A stretch of DNA of 12,636 bases from CAZFDE01 sp964517795 (GTDB lineage Bacteria; Planctomycetota; Phycisphaerae; Sedimentisphaerales; Anaerobacaceae): assembly GCA_964517795.1 (NCBI GenBank), contig CAZFDE010000077.1, positions 1 through 12,636 on the forward strand, read 5' to 3'. A program made the translations under genes and the position numbers. Of the stretch, positions 1-5,796 are shown piece by piece. The notes under the pieces were generated by a model that saw nothing but the letters and a program-made list of their open reading frames with translations, was not told the DNA's origin and searched no databases. The first letter of the stretch is position 1. The number at the start of each line of letters is the position of its first letter.

Positions 1-23
1 GGGGCCAAGGGGCGCATGAGGTC

Positions 24-57
24 AGTTTTGAGTCGTGAGTTTTGAGTTTTTAGTTGC
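24..57. repeat. Degenerate heptad repeat (AGTnnTG type), copy 1
   Basis: Five consecutive 7-bp units read AGTTTTG, AGTCGTG, AGTTTTG, AGTTTTT and AGTTGCA (the last one partial). The first 27 bp (24-50) recur exactly at 262-288. The units share AGT and a following TG while the middle two bases vary, as in an old, drifting tandem heptamer array. Confidence 0.75.
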
Positions 58-64
58 ATGTGGA

Positions 65-85
65 AAATCCGAAATACGAAAAGTA
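65..85. repeat. Degenerate heptad repeat (AAATnCG type)
   Basis: Three successive 7-bp units are AAATCCG, AAATACG and AAAAGTA. The sequence differs from the AGTnnTG arrays but the period is the same, so it appears to belong to the same class of heptameric non-coding repeats. Confidence 0.5.
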
Positions 86-158
86 AAGCGGTTGCGGTTG
101 CGCGGCGCGTATCGGTTGCGTTGGACGGTTGTCGTCCTTGGGCGCGGCCGTTGGCCGC

Positions 159-188
159 AGTGAGTAGTGAGTAGTGAGTAGTGAGTAG
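159..188. repeat. Perfect tandem heptamer AGTGAGT x 4.3
   Basis: Four exact copies of AGTGAGT plus two bases run without interruption. In another register the unit is AGTAGTG, so it belongs to the AGTnnTG family. Because 7 is not a multiple of 3, TGA and TAG stops fall in all three forward frames. The right end merges with the 32-bp direct repeat at 181-212. Confidence 0.9.
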
Positions 189-212
189 ATTATGGAATTC
201 GCTTCGCTCATA
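181..212 (+). repeat. 32-bp direct repeat flanking the helicase gene, left copy
   Basis: This 32-bp segment recurs in the same orientation at 2820-2851 with two mismatches (positions 194 and 201). It contains an EcoRI-like GAATTC followed by CTTCGCTCATA. The pair brackets the AT-rich helicase gene, and each copy is joined on its left side to AGTnnTG heptads. Confidence 0.8.
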
Positions 213-261
213 GTTTTTCCTTATGTTCATGGGGGCCAACGGGGTCAAGGCCCGCAAGGCT

Positions 262-288
262 AGTTTTGAGTCGTGAGTTTTGAGTTTT
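262..288. repeat. Degenerate heptad repeat (AGTnnTG type), copy 2
   Basis: This is an exact 27-bp repeat of 24-50 in the same orientation, about 238 bp away. It consists of AGTTTTG, AGTCGTG and AGTTTTG units followed by AGTTTT. It lies in the same non-coding block as copy 1, with no gene between them. Confidence 0.8.
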
Positions 289-370
289 CCTTTGACATGA
301 ATTCACACTGCATTTTTTTGACATGGGATTAACACGGTTTCATTTTTTATCTTGTTGGCCGCGTCCGAAC

Positions 371-419
371 TGAAAGGTTCAAAGTTGAAAGTAAAAGCCA
401 AAACTTAAAAGGTAAAACT
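371..419. repeat. A-rich degenerate heptad array, 7 units
   Basis: Seven consecutive 7-bp blocks (TGAAAGG, TTCAAAG, TTGAAAG, TAAAAGC, CAAAACT, TAAAAGG, TAAAACT) keep an AAA core at nearly constant register. This is a third sequence family with the same 7-bp period as the AGTnnTG arrays. There are no coding signals. Confidence 0.55.
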
Positions 420-456
420 GTGGCGGCCGCTACGCGGCGTTTATTTCTAATCGATC

Positions 457-474
457 TCTCGACTGCGCTCGAGA
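457..474. repeat. Short palindromic intergenic element
   Basis: TCTCGA and TCGAGA form a 6-bp stem around the loop CTGCGC. From general knowledge, elements of this kind (a 'GACTGCGCTCGAGATGAC'-like core) are scattered between genes of many bacteria. It lies about 25 bp inside the transcript predicted from the leftward promoter at 505-532, so it could form an RNA hairpin there. Confidence 0.45.
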
Positions 475-504
475 TGACGTCTGTCTCGCTCTAAGACGGT
501 GTAT

Positions 505-532
505 ATTATACCATATTTCAGAAAAAAGTCAA
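505..532 (-). promoter_or_regulatory. Near-consensus sigma70-type promoter firing leftward
   Basis: Read on the minus strand, a TTGACT -35 box (527-532) and a perfect TATAAT -10 box (505-510) are separated by 16 bp. Transcription would start near 498 and run left for about 500 bp through the repeat region and out of the window. No gene in the window is served by it. It shares the TTGACTTT...GGTATA style with the promoter of the helicase gene at 2717-2745. Confidence 0.6.
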
Positions 533-693
533 GTTTTTTGCGGTTCTTTTGTGCGTCTGCGGCGTTTGCTTCCGCCTCGCCACGTCCTCGAAGTATTTCA
601 ATACGTCTGCGGTTGGCGGACAGGTCGTCGAGTTAAAAAAGAGAGAAGACACAAGAAAAGAAACCAGTTGGGCAGGGATTCGAAATTTGAAAA

Positions 694-2667
694 TCAAATA
701 ACCGGGAAATTCAATTGTTTAAGGTAATTGAAGGTTGGATCGTAATATTTCGGTAAGCGTGTTAAATCTTGCTCATCTCCTTCTGGGACAACAATGACCA
801 TTCCTTGACGTGCTCGGGTAAGTAAAACGCGATAAGCATTCTTTTGGTACAATTTACGTTCCTCTTTTTTTATCCGATTCCAACGTTTACCTCTAAATGA
901 CCAATGCTCCCACCCATTTGGGCCGCAACGAAAATCTGCATCCCATGTTACACAGACCCAGTCCAACTCTAAACCTTGTATATGAAACTCCGTCGCCACA
1001 TCTTCAAGATAATATGAAGATCGCACATCATCTTTACCATTAAGAAACCAATGTATAGGTTTTACTGGTGATTTTACAAATATACAATTTGGCTTTAAAC
1101 GTTCGGCTTGCGAAGATACTACAATGCCATAACGTTCAGAACCGCGGGCTTGTTGCTTTAACCATTGTTTGGCACGGCGCATACTTCGGGTGATGACTAT
1201 CGGATATTTATCTTTTATTTTTTCTAATGTGCGCTGTGCATTTTCAATATCAAAGTCAAGCACTTGTTTAACCAATAAAGAAACATGTTCTGCGCGGAAT
1301 GAACGCATTGATACCGCAAGATGTAAATTGTCTTTATAAAATACATTGGGATGTGAATCTAATTTTTCAAGTGCGACTCCTGCAGCATATTCGCTATCAG
1401 TAAGGCGTGGAGAAATATAAATGTTCCAATCGGGGTAAGATCGATTTAAAGAATCTATCCATTCACTGATCCCGGCTTCGCCTGTATGAATTTCCTGGCC
1501 ACCGCCAACCAGACATATGATGACCGCCCAATCTGGATGGCGATCAAGACACGAAATGAGAAAATCGGGCTCTGATTGATTAAAATCTTTTTTCTTTTTC
1601 TTCTGTCGCATAAATCGAACCGTTTGTTCTTTATTCCAAGCCCTCTGCGCTTCATCAAATAAAACAACATGATCAATGGGTGGATTGATGTCAATTAAAC
1701 ACTCATCACGAAAATGATGAACGTTTTGGATAAACATTTTCACTTCGCTCATCACTTCCTTTTTTTTGATCTTATTTCCCACCCCTTTTTCTTGAAGGAC
1801 CCGGTCCCTTGTCAGTGCTTCGCGAAGAATAGCCACTAACGGGCCATTTCCCGAGAGAAAGACGCTATAAAGATCATTCTCTTTATCAATATGATTCGTT
1901 GCGATATTCAGACCGACTAACGTCTTTCCGGCACCGGGGACACCTGTTACGAAACAGATTGATTTTTGTGCATTTTCTTTTGTTTGTTTGATGATTGACG
2001 AAATGGCTTGTGTTGTCTTTGTCAGATTGATCGCACTTGCATCACTTCGTGATATTTCTGCAACCGAGTGACCGTTATAGAGGGCCATTGCTGCTTCTAT
2101 AATTGTCGGGGTCGGTGAATATCTTCCGTTTTCCCAATGAATCGGATTAATTTCTTGACTATCTGAAAGGCTTAGAACGTTCTGAATAACTTGTCTAAGC
2201 AACTGAGGGTTACATTTAATTGGTAGCAGCATTTTATCTTGTTGAGGTGTTGCTGAAATTACTGTGGCATTATGGGGAGCCTCTGTAGCGATTAAAATAG
2301 GGGCGATTATTTTTTCGTGACTGGTTTCATGGAAATTTTTTAAATCTAAGGCATAATCCCAAACTTGATCGATCGCACTGGCATCAAAGCCCTTTGCACC
2401 CACTTTAAATTCAAGAACAAATATTACAGATTCTATCAGAAGTACAACATCAATTCGTTTACCCATTCGAGGAACAGAAAATTCGAAATAAGTTTTCCCT
2501 TTAAACCCCTGTAAGGCTTTTTGCAATATTTCGATTTCTTCCAACCACGAGTCACGTTGAGATTGAACGAGCGAAAATGCATTATTAAAAGATAGCTTGC
2601 CAAGAATTTCCTGTGGCATTAAATCCAAAAAATGTGCGATAGAATCTGAATAAAATGCTCTATCCAT
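694..2667 (-). CDS. PD-(D/E)XK nuclease-like / DUF2075 family helicase
   Basis: Predicted 657-aa nucleic-acid enzyme. Residues about 60-90 look like a PD-(D/E)XK nuclease core: E63 in FEF, D73 in RIDVV, and E86/K88 in LEFK. A superfamily 1-like ATPase follows: Walker A GVPGAGKT (242-249), Walker B FDEAQ (337-341), GGGQE near 388, the IQGLELDW segment (563-570) and a C-terminal LLTRAR motif (615-620). This order matches DUF2075 (Schlafen-related DNA/RNA helicase) proteins, which I know as frequent members of defence and accessory regions; the role here is inferred. The longer frame reaches 3039, but its first 124 codons run through intergenic repeats. The start at 2667 fits the family N-terminus (RAFYS) and lies about 43 nt below a good promoter. 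The ribosome site is weak. The gene is clearly more AT-rich than its neighbours, which suggests horizontal transfer. Confidence 0.85.
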   Translation of the reverse strand: MDRAFYSDSIAHFLDLMPQEILGKLSFNNAFSLVQSQRDSWLEEIEILQKALQGFKGKTYFEFSVPRMGKRIDVVLLIESVIFVLEFKVGAKGFDASAIDQVWDYALDLKNFHETSHEKIIAPILIATEAPHNATVISATPQQDKMLLPIKCNPQLLRQVIQNVLSLSDSQEINPIHWENGRYSPTPTIIEAAMALYNGHSVAEISRSDASAINLTKTTQAISSIIKQTKENAQKSICFVTGVPGAGKTLVGLNIATNHIDKENDLYSVFLSGNGPLVAILREALTRDRVLQEKGVGNKIKKKEVMSEVKMFIQNVHHFRDECLIDINPPIDHVVLFDEAQRAWNKEQTVRFMRQKKKKKDFNQSEPDFLISCLDRHPDWAVIICLVGGGQEIHTGEAGISEWIDSLNRSYPDWNIYISPRLTDSEYAAGVALEKLDSHPNVFYKDNLHLAVSMRSFRAEHVSLLVKQVLDFDIENAQRTLEKIKDKYPIVITRSMRRAKQWLKQQARGSERYGIVVSSQAERLKPNCIFVKSPVKPIHWFLNGKDDVRSSYYLEDVATEFHIQGLELDWVCVTWDADFRCGPNGWEHWSFRGKRWNRIKKEERKLYQKNAYRVLLTRARQGMVIVVPEGDEQDLTRLPKYYDPTFNYLKQLNFPVI

Positions 2668-2716
2668 GTAATATTCCGGATTATTAAAAAAGGTTAATTC
2701 ATTTCCAATTCTGCTT

Positions 2717-2745
2717 GATATACCAGGTCGCAAACCGAAAGTCAA
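2717..2745 (-). promoter_or_regulatory. Promoter of the helicase gene
   Basis: On the minus strand, TTGACT (2740-2745) and TATATC (2717-2722) are spaced by 17 bp. The expected transcription start is near 2710, giving a leader of about 43 nt before the ATG at 2667. This supports the shorter start of the helicase gene, because the longer frame would begin upstream of its own promoter. Confidence 0.6.
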
Positions 2746-2819
2746 GAAAAGGTTGATTATAACTGCGGTTTTTGGAAGTACGGCCGTGCCTGTCGGGTAG
2801 TGAATAAAAATGGTGAGTC

Positions 2820-2851
2820 GTGAGTAGATTATTGAATTCACTTCGCTCATA
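2820..2851 (+). repeat. 32-bp direct repeat flanking the helicase gene, right copy
   Basis: Same orientation as 181-212, with two differences (positions 2833 and 2840). It is preceded by an AGTCGTG heptad and runs directly into the next heptad array at 2852. Together the two copies enclose about 2.6 kb holding the helicase gene. Confidence 0.8.
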
Positions 2852-2886
2852 ATTCGTGGTTCGTGGTTTGGGTCTCGTGACTCGAT
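2852..2886. repeat. Degenerate heptad array (nnTCGTG type)
   Basis: Five 7-bp units are ATTCGTG, GTTCGTG, GTTTGGG, TCTCGTG and ACTCGAT. The last unit leads straight into the 68-bp element at 2881-2948. The same arrangement, heptads ending in CTCGAT and then the 68-bp element, recurs 121 bp further on. Confidence 0.6.
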
Positions 2887-2948
2887 GATCTGGATTCCCA
2901 TTTTCATGGGAATGACAAAGGAGTGGCAGGCGAAATGACCGTTCTCTG
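2881..2948. repeat. 68-bp repeat with central hairpin, copy 1
   Basis: This element matches 3002-3069 at 66 of 68 positions. It contains a perfect 8-bp inverted repeat, ATTCCCAT (2894-2901) and ATGGGAAT (2906-2913), with a 4-nt loop. ATTCCCA...TGGGAATGAC elements of this kind are widely scattered between bacterial genes. When translated they give the meaningless 'MKMGIQ'/'HENGNP' strings of the longer helicase frame. Confidence 0.8.
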
Positions 2949-2972
2949 AGGCTCTGAGTGCTCGGTGGCTTA

Positions 2973-3007
2973 ATTCGGGTTTCGGGCTTCGGTTCTTGTG
3001 GCTCGAT
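2973..3007. repeat. Degenerate heptad array (nTTCGGG type)
   Basis: Five 7-bp units are ATTCGGG, TTTCGGG, CTTCGGT, TCTTGTG and GCTCGAT. The last merges into the second 68-bp element, as at 2880-2886. Less regular heptads appear to extend left to about 2945. Confidence 0.6.
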
Positions 3008-3069
3008 GATCTGGATTCCCATTTTGATGGGAATGACAAAGGAGTGGCAGGCGAAATGACAGTTCTCTG
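3002..3069. repeat. 68-bp repeat with central hairpin, copy 2
   Basis: Second copy of the element at 2881-2948, in direct orientation with a 121-bp period. The inverted repeat is intact (3015-3022 and 3027-3034). Only the loop base at 3026 and position 3061 differ. It ends about 20 bp from the stop codon of the 65-aa gene and could act as a 3' hairpin of that transcript, although no T-run follows it. Confidence 0.8.
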
Positions 3070-3089
3070 TGGCCGGTCAGGGTTGGGTA

Positions 3090-3287
3090 TTAGTTATGTG
3101 ATTTGGCGTTGACCATGGCGGCGAGGAGGATGTGTCGGAGTCGATCGACGCTGAGTCCGCGGAGGTAATCCTCGGTGAAGTCGAGTCTGAATCGGCCGCG
3201 GAAGGTTCGGATCCGCCGGGTCAGTTCGTTGCGGTTCATGGATGCCAGCGAGGTGGCGGTCTGCTCGAAATATTCCCTTGACGTCAT
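3090..3287 (-). CDS. Small conserved-looking protein of unknown function (65 aa)
   Basis: I do not recognise a named family. The gene looks real because an AGGAG Shine-Dalgarno lies 6 nt before the ATG, and because the protein has an organised, non-random composition. The product is small, basic and soluble, without a signal peptide or membrane segment. It has an Arg-rich centre (RRIRTFRGRFR, residues about 24-34) and then a short helical part ending LRHILLAAM. It is predicted to be mostly helical and could bind nucleic acid or a protein partner, but that is only an inference from charge. It is transcribed away from queA and stands alone, separated from the helicase gene by the repeat block. 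Confidence 0.65.
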   Translation of the reverse strand: MTSREYFEQTATSLASMNRNELTRRIRTFRGRFRLDFTEDYLRGLSVDRLRHILLAAMVNAKSHN

Positions 3288-3369
3288 TTCAAACTCCTAA
3301 AAGATCGGCCCATGTATTGCACGTTTCATTAAGAGGATTCGTCACGTTTGGGGCGGTGCTTTTGGGGCT

Positions 3370-3413
3370 AAAAACGCAGGTGGCGTTTTTGGGATAAAAA
3401 TGCGGCAAACCGC
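3370..3413. repeat. Two adjacent inverted repeats upstream of queA
   Basis: AAAAACGC (3370-3377) and GCGTTTTT (3383-3390) form a perfect 8-bp stem with a 5-nt loop. GCGG (3402-3405) and CCGC (3410-3413) form a 4-bp stem, followed by an AAAAATTTTTT tract at 3416-3426. They sit between the divergent starts of the 65-aa gene and queA. They may be an operator, a leader hairpin or a weak bidirectional terminator, and the sequence does not decide between these. Confidence 0.4.
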
Positions 3414-3460
3414 GGGAAAAATTTTTTGTGCAAATGCCCGAGGTCTGATAACTTTAGGCC

Positions 3461-4510
3461 ATGCGAACTGATAGACTTCATTATGACCTGCCTTCTGAGC
3501 TGATCGCTCAGCGGCCGGCTTCGGTGCGCAGTGAATCGCGGCTGCTGGTGTACGATCGCGGGGCCGACACGGTCGCGGACCGGGTGTTCAGCGCAATCGG
3601 CGAGTACCTGCGCGCGGGCGATTGCCTGGTGCTCAATGACACAAAGGTGGTGCCGGCGCGTTTTTTCGCACAGCGCAAGACCGGCGGTCGGCTCGAGGGG
3701 CTGTTTTTGAGCGAGCCGCGGCCGGGTGTCTGGTCGGTGATGCTCAAAGGCGCGGGCAAGGTCAAGACCGACGAGACGATCGCGCTGCTTGGCCGCGACG
3801 GGCAGGTGTTCGCCGAAGCGCAAATCGAGGAAAAAACGCCGGCGGGCAAGGTGATGCTGCGGCCGGTCACGGACCTGCGGGCCGATGCGCTGCTCGGGAT
3901 GATCGGCTTTGCGCCGCTGCCGCCGTATATCCGCCGCGGCCGCGACGAGGGCGATGCCGAAACGGACCTGGAGCGGTATCAGACGGTGTATGCCGAGAAG
4001 GCGGGGGCGGTTGCGGCGCCGACGGCCGGGCTGCATTTCACGCAGAAACTGCTGGCCGAGCTGCGGGATTCGGGCGTCAAGACGGCGTATGTGACGCTGC
4101 ATGTGGGCGAGGGGACGTTTCGGCCGGTGTCGGCCGAGACGCTCGCGGATCATCCGATCCACAGCGAGGTGTTCGAGATCGATGGGGCCAATGCGGCCGT
4201 GATCAATGCCGCGCGGCACGGCGGCGGGCGGATCGTCGCGGTCGGGACCACCACAGTTCGGGTACTCGAGACGATCGCCAACGACGGTGCGGTCGATGCG
4301 GCCGAGGGGACAACGTCCTTGTTTATTCAGCCGCCGTACGAATTTCAAATGGTCGATGCGATGGTGACGAATTTTCATCTGCCGCGATCGACGCTGCTGG
4401 CGCTGGTGGCGGCGTTTGCGGGCCTGGACAGGACGCTGGAACTGTATCGCCATGCGGTCGAGCAGCGATACCGGTTCTATTCGTACGGCGATGCGATGCT
4501 GATTTTCTAA
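3461..4510 (+). CDS. queA: S-adenosylmethionine:tRNA ribosyltransferase-isomerase QueA
   Basis: QueA transfers and isomerises the ribosyl group of S-adenosylmethionine onto 7-aminomethyl-7-deazaguanine in tRNA. This gives epoxyqueuosine at wobble position 34 of the GUN-type tRNAs (cytoplasmic queuosine pathway). The 349-aa product is full length for the family. The family's conserved blocks are all present: the N-terminal YDLPSELIAQRP, VLNDTKVVPAR, RYQTVYA, AAPTAGLHFT (about 185-194), HVGEGTFRPV, VGTTTVRVLE, TNFHLPRSTLL and the C-terminal YRFYSYGDAMLIF. The ATG is the right start because the family N-terminus begins there; the ribosome site (TAGG, 3 nt away) is poor. Tgt, often next to queA, is not nearby. 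The last four bases overlap the end of the convergent thioredoxin-fusion gene, so CTAA supplies both stop codons. Confidence 0.97.
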   Translation: MRTDRLHYDLPSELIAQRPASVRSESRLLVYDRGADTVADRVFSAIGEYLRAGDCLVLNDTKVVPARFFAQRKTGGRLEGLFLSEPRPGVWSVMLKGAGKVKTDETIALLGRDGQVFAEAQIEEKTPAGKVMLRPVTDLRADALLGMIGFAPLPPYIRRGRDEGDAETDLERYQTVYAEKAGAVAAPTAGLHFTQKLLAELRDSGVKTAYVTLHVGEGTFRPVSAETLADHPIHSEVFEIDGANAAVINAARHGGGRIVAVGTTTVRVLETIANDGAVDAAEGTTSLFIQPPYEFQMVDAMVTNFHLPRSTLLALVAAFAGLDRTLELYRHAVEQRYRFYSYGDAMLIF

Positions 4511-5652
4511 AATTCGCCGTAGATCGCTTCGAGCAGTTCCTCGAGGGTGTGCGGGACATCCTCCTGCCAGTATTGAACAAGCTGGCCTTCGACGGTGATC
4601 ACGACCAGCGGCGTTTCGAGGTACCATGTCTTGGAGGTGTCGAGCCTGCCGGTGGTGCAGGTGGTGTCTTTGGGAACGAGGTCGTCTTCGTCCGGGCCGT
4701 ACGGGGGCACTTCGATAAAGGCGATACGCATCTGGTCACCGCTGCCGGCGACCTCGTCGCATAATTCGCTGTATTTGGGGACCATCTCTTCGCAACCGGG
4801 GCAGTCATCGTGGTAGAAGAAGATGACGGAGATGCCCGGGCGCAGCGTTTCGGCGATATCGATGTGGGCCAGCAGCGGGAATTCTTCGGCGTTGGGATCG
4901 ACGGCGTCGCCGAAATCGGCGTTGTCATTGATATCGGGCTGGCTGGTCTGGGTAATATTCGGCTCAGCAACTGAGTTGGGTTCGACAGCGGGGGTATTGG
5001 GCTCGGGCGGGGGGAGGTTCGGCTCAACGGTTTGGGCCGGCGGCGTATCGATATCGTTCGGTTCGATTGTCGGGGTATTGGGATGCGGCGGGGTCGGCTT
5101 TTTGGGCGGTTTGACGGTCGTCCAATTTTGCGGCCGCACGACTTCGTGACGCTCGGTGGTTTCCGGGACCTTGTTGAAGGCGATGATCAGGGTAAGTGTA
5201 ATAATAATAACGGCCGAGGGCAATGCGACGCCCCAGAAATGCTCGGCGCGGGGCCACGGCGGCGGCAGGAGCTTTTCGCCCCTGGGGCGAAAGATTGCCA
5301 GGACCAGAAAAAACGGGATATCGACAGCAAAAAATGTAATCCACGGATCGACATGAATCTTGCCGAAACAGCCGCAGCTTTCCCAACCGGCGATGGCTTT
5401 GAACAGTGTTACGCCGATGAATACTGCGAAAGCGAACAGACCCGCCAGCCATGCGGCTTTGCGGAACAGGCCGCTCATCAGCCAGATGCCGAGGGCCAGC
5501 TCCAGCGGGATCTGGATCACAAAAAACAGCCACGATTCCCAGAATCCGTCGGCGAGGATCGGTTCGGTCAGCAGTTGGTGGGATTTGAGTAATGCGGCGA
5601 CGATCAGGATCGCGCCGGCCAGTGTCATGACGATGCGATTGGCGATTTTCAT
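4507..5652 (-). CDS. MauE/DoxX-like membrane domain fused to periplasmic thioredoxin domain
   Basis: Last gene of the ccm operon, 381 aa. Residues about 1-121 form a four-helix membrane domain with a CGCFG motif (C93, C95), the hallmark of MauE-like redox membrane proteins. By topology the pair faces the periplasm. A fifth helix (about 140-159) takes the chain outside. A Pro-rich linker (about 180-240) with five EPN repeats leads to a thioredoxin-like domain (about 255-381) with active site CPGC (284-287) and a probable cis-proline at P348. The likely role, inferred, is to pass electrons from the membrane cysteines to the thioredoxin cysteines and keep apocytochrome haem-attachment cysteines reduced, the job of CcdA/DsbD plus CcmG elsewhere. 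The ATG overlaps the ccmD stop by 4 bp, which supports a shared role. A general disulfide or methylamine-type maturation role is the alternative. Confidence 0.85.
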   Translation of the reverse strand: MKIANRIVMTLAGAILIVAALLKSHQLLTEPILADGFWESWLFFVIQIPLELALGIWLMSGLFRKAAWLAGLFAFAVFIGVTLFKAIAGWESCGCFGKIHVDPWITFFAVDIPFFLVLAIFRPRGEKLLPPPWPRAEHFWGVALPSAVIIITLTLIIAFNKVPETTERHEVVRPQNWTTVKPPKKPTPPHPNTPTIEPNDIDTPPAQTVEPNLPPPEPNTPAVEPNSVAEPNITQTSQPDINDNADFGDAVDPNAEEFPLLAHIDIAETLRPGISVIFFYHDDCPGCEEMVPKYSELCDEVAGSGDQMRIAFIEVPPYGPDEDDLVPKDTTCTTGRLDTSKTWYLETPLVVITVEGQLVQYWQEDVPHTLEELLEAIYGEF

Positions 5653-5792
5653 GCGTTATCCTTTATATTGGCGTTGCGATTTTCGGCCGCGTTGAGCCTG
5701 TTTTTGAGTCGGCCGAGCCGAACCCATAAAAACAGCCCGTAGCCCGCGAAAAGCAGGCCGCTTGTCAGCAATGATACGACCAGATACATCAT
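5649..5792 (-). CDS. ccmD: CcmD-like small membrane protein (47 aa)
   Basis: A 47-codon gene between ccmC and the thioredoxin fusion. It has one hydrophobic helix (about residues 3-24, LLFAGYGLFLW at its end), followed by a basic segment (RLGRLKNR) and a polar tail. This is the shape of CcmD, the single-span subunit of System I that helps release haem-loaded CcmE from the CcmABC complex. CcmD sequences are poorly conserved, so the call rests on size, topology and position. Its ATG is 4 nt after the ccmC stop, with AGGGAA (inside the ccmC end) as ribosome site. Its TGA overlaps the next ATG. Two consecutive ATGs (5792 and 5789) are possible starts. Confidence 0.75.
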   Translation of the reverse strand: MMYLVVSLLTSGLLFAGYGLFLWVRLGRLKNRLNAAENRNANIKDNA

Positions 5793-5796
5793 TTGT

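Larger units (their letters stand above)
1..693. other. Non-coding repeat-rich region
   Basis: No open reading frame here has a plausible start, ribosome site or recognisable product. The region is a mosaic of short degenerate repeats, mostly with a 7-bp period, listed separately. It also has small inverted repeats, such as TCTCGA/TCGAGA around 457-474, and one strong-looking promoter pointing left at 505-532. It lies downstream of the stop codon of the helicase gene, which is read leftward. No clear hairpin-plus-T-run terminator for that gene was found. Confidence 0.7.

Noticed and set aside
181..2851. Insertion sequence or transposon
   Set aside because: The flanking repeats are direct, short and joined to heptad DNA; no transposase, integrase or terminal inverted repeats are present.
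2699..3022. 107-aa minus-strand frame over the repeat block
   Set aside because: It is made wholly of the 68-bp and heptad repeats read in another frame; no ribosome site or family.
2668..3039. 124-codon N-terminal extension of the helicase frame
   Set aside because: It translates intergenic repeat copies, starts upstream of the likely promoter at 2717-2745, and is absent from what I know of the family N-terminus.
2881..3069. CRISPR array
   Set aside because: Only two 68-bp copies with one 53-bp interval; the interval is itself repetitive, the element is hairpin-type and no cas genes are near.
3288..3460. preQ1 riboswitch upstream of queA
   Set aside because: The inverted repeats do not show the compact preQ1 aptamer pattern (short hairpin plus A-rich tail pairing into the loop).
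3368..4627. 419-aa open frame on the minus strand across queA
   Set aside because: It is antisense to a complete queA, is Arg/His/Pro-rich as expected for the complement of GC-rich codons, and matches no family.
5032..5592. 186-aa plus-strand frame antisense to the thioredoxin fusion
   Set aside because: A shadow of the operon gene, whose domains and coupling are clear on the other strand.
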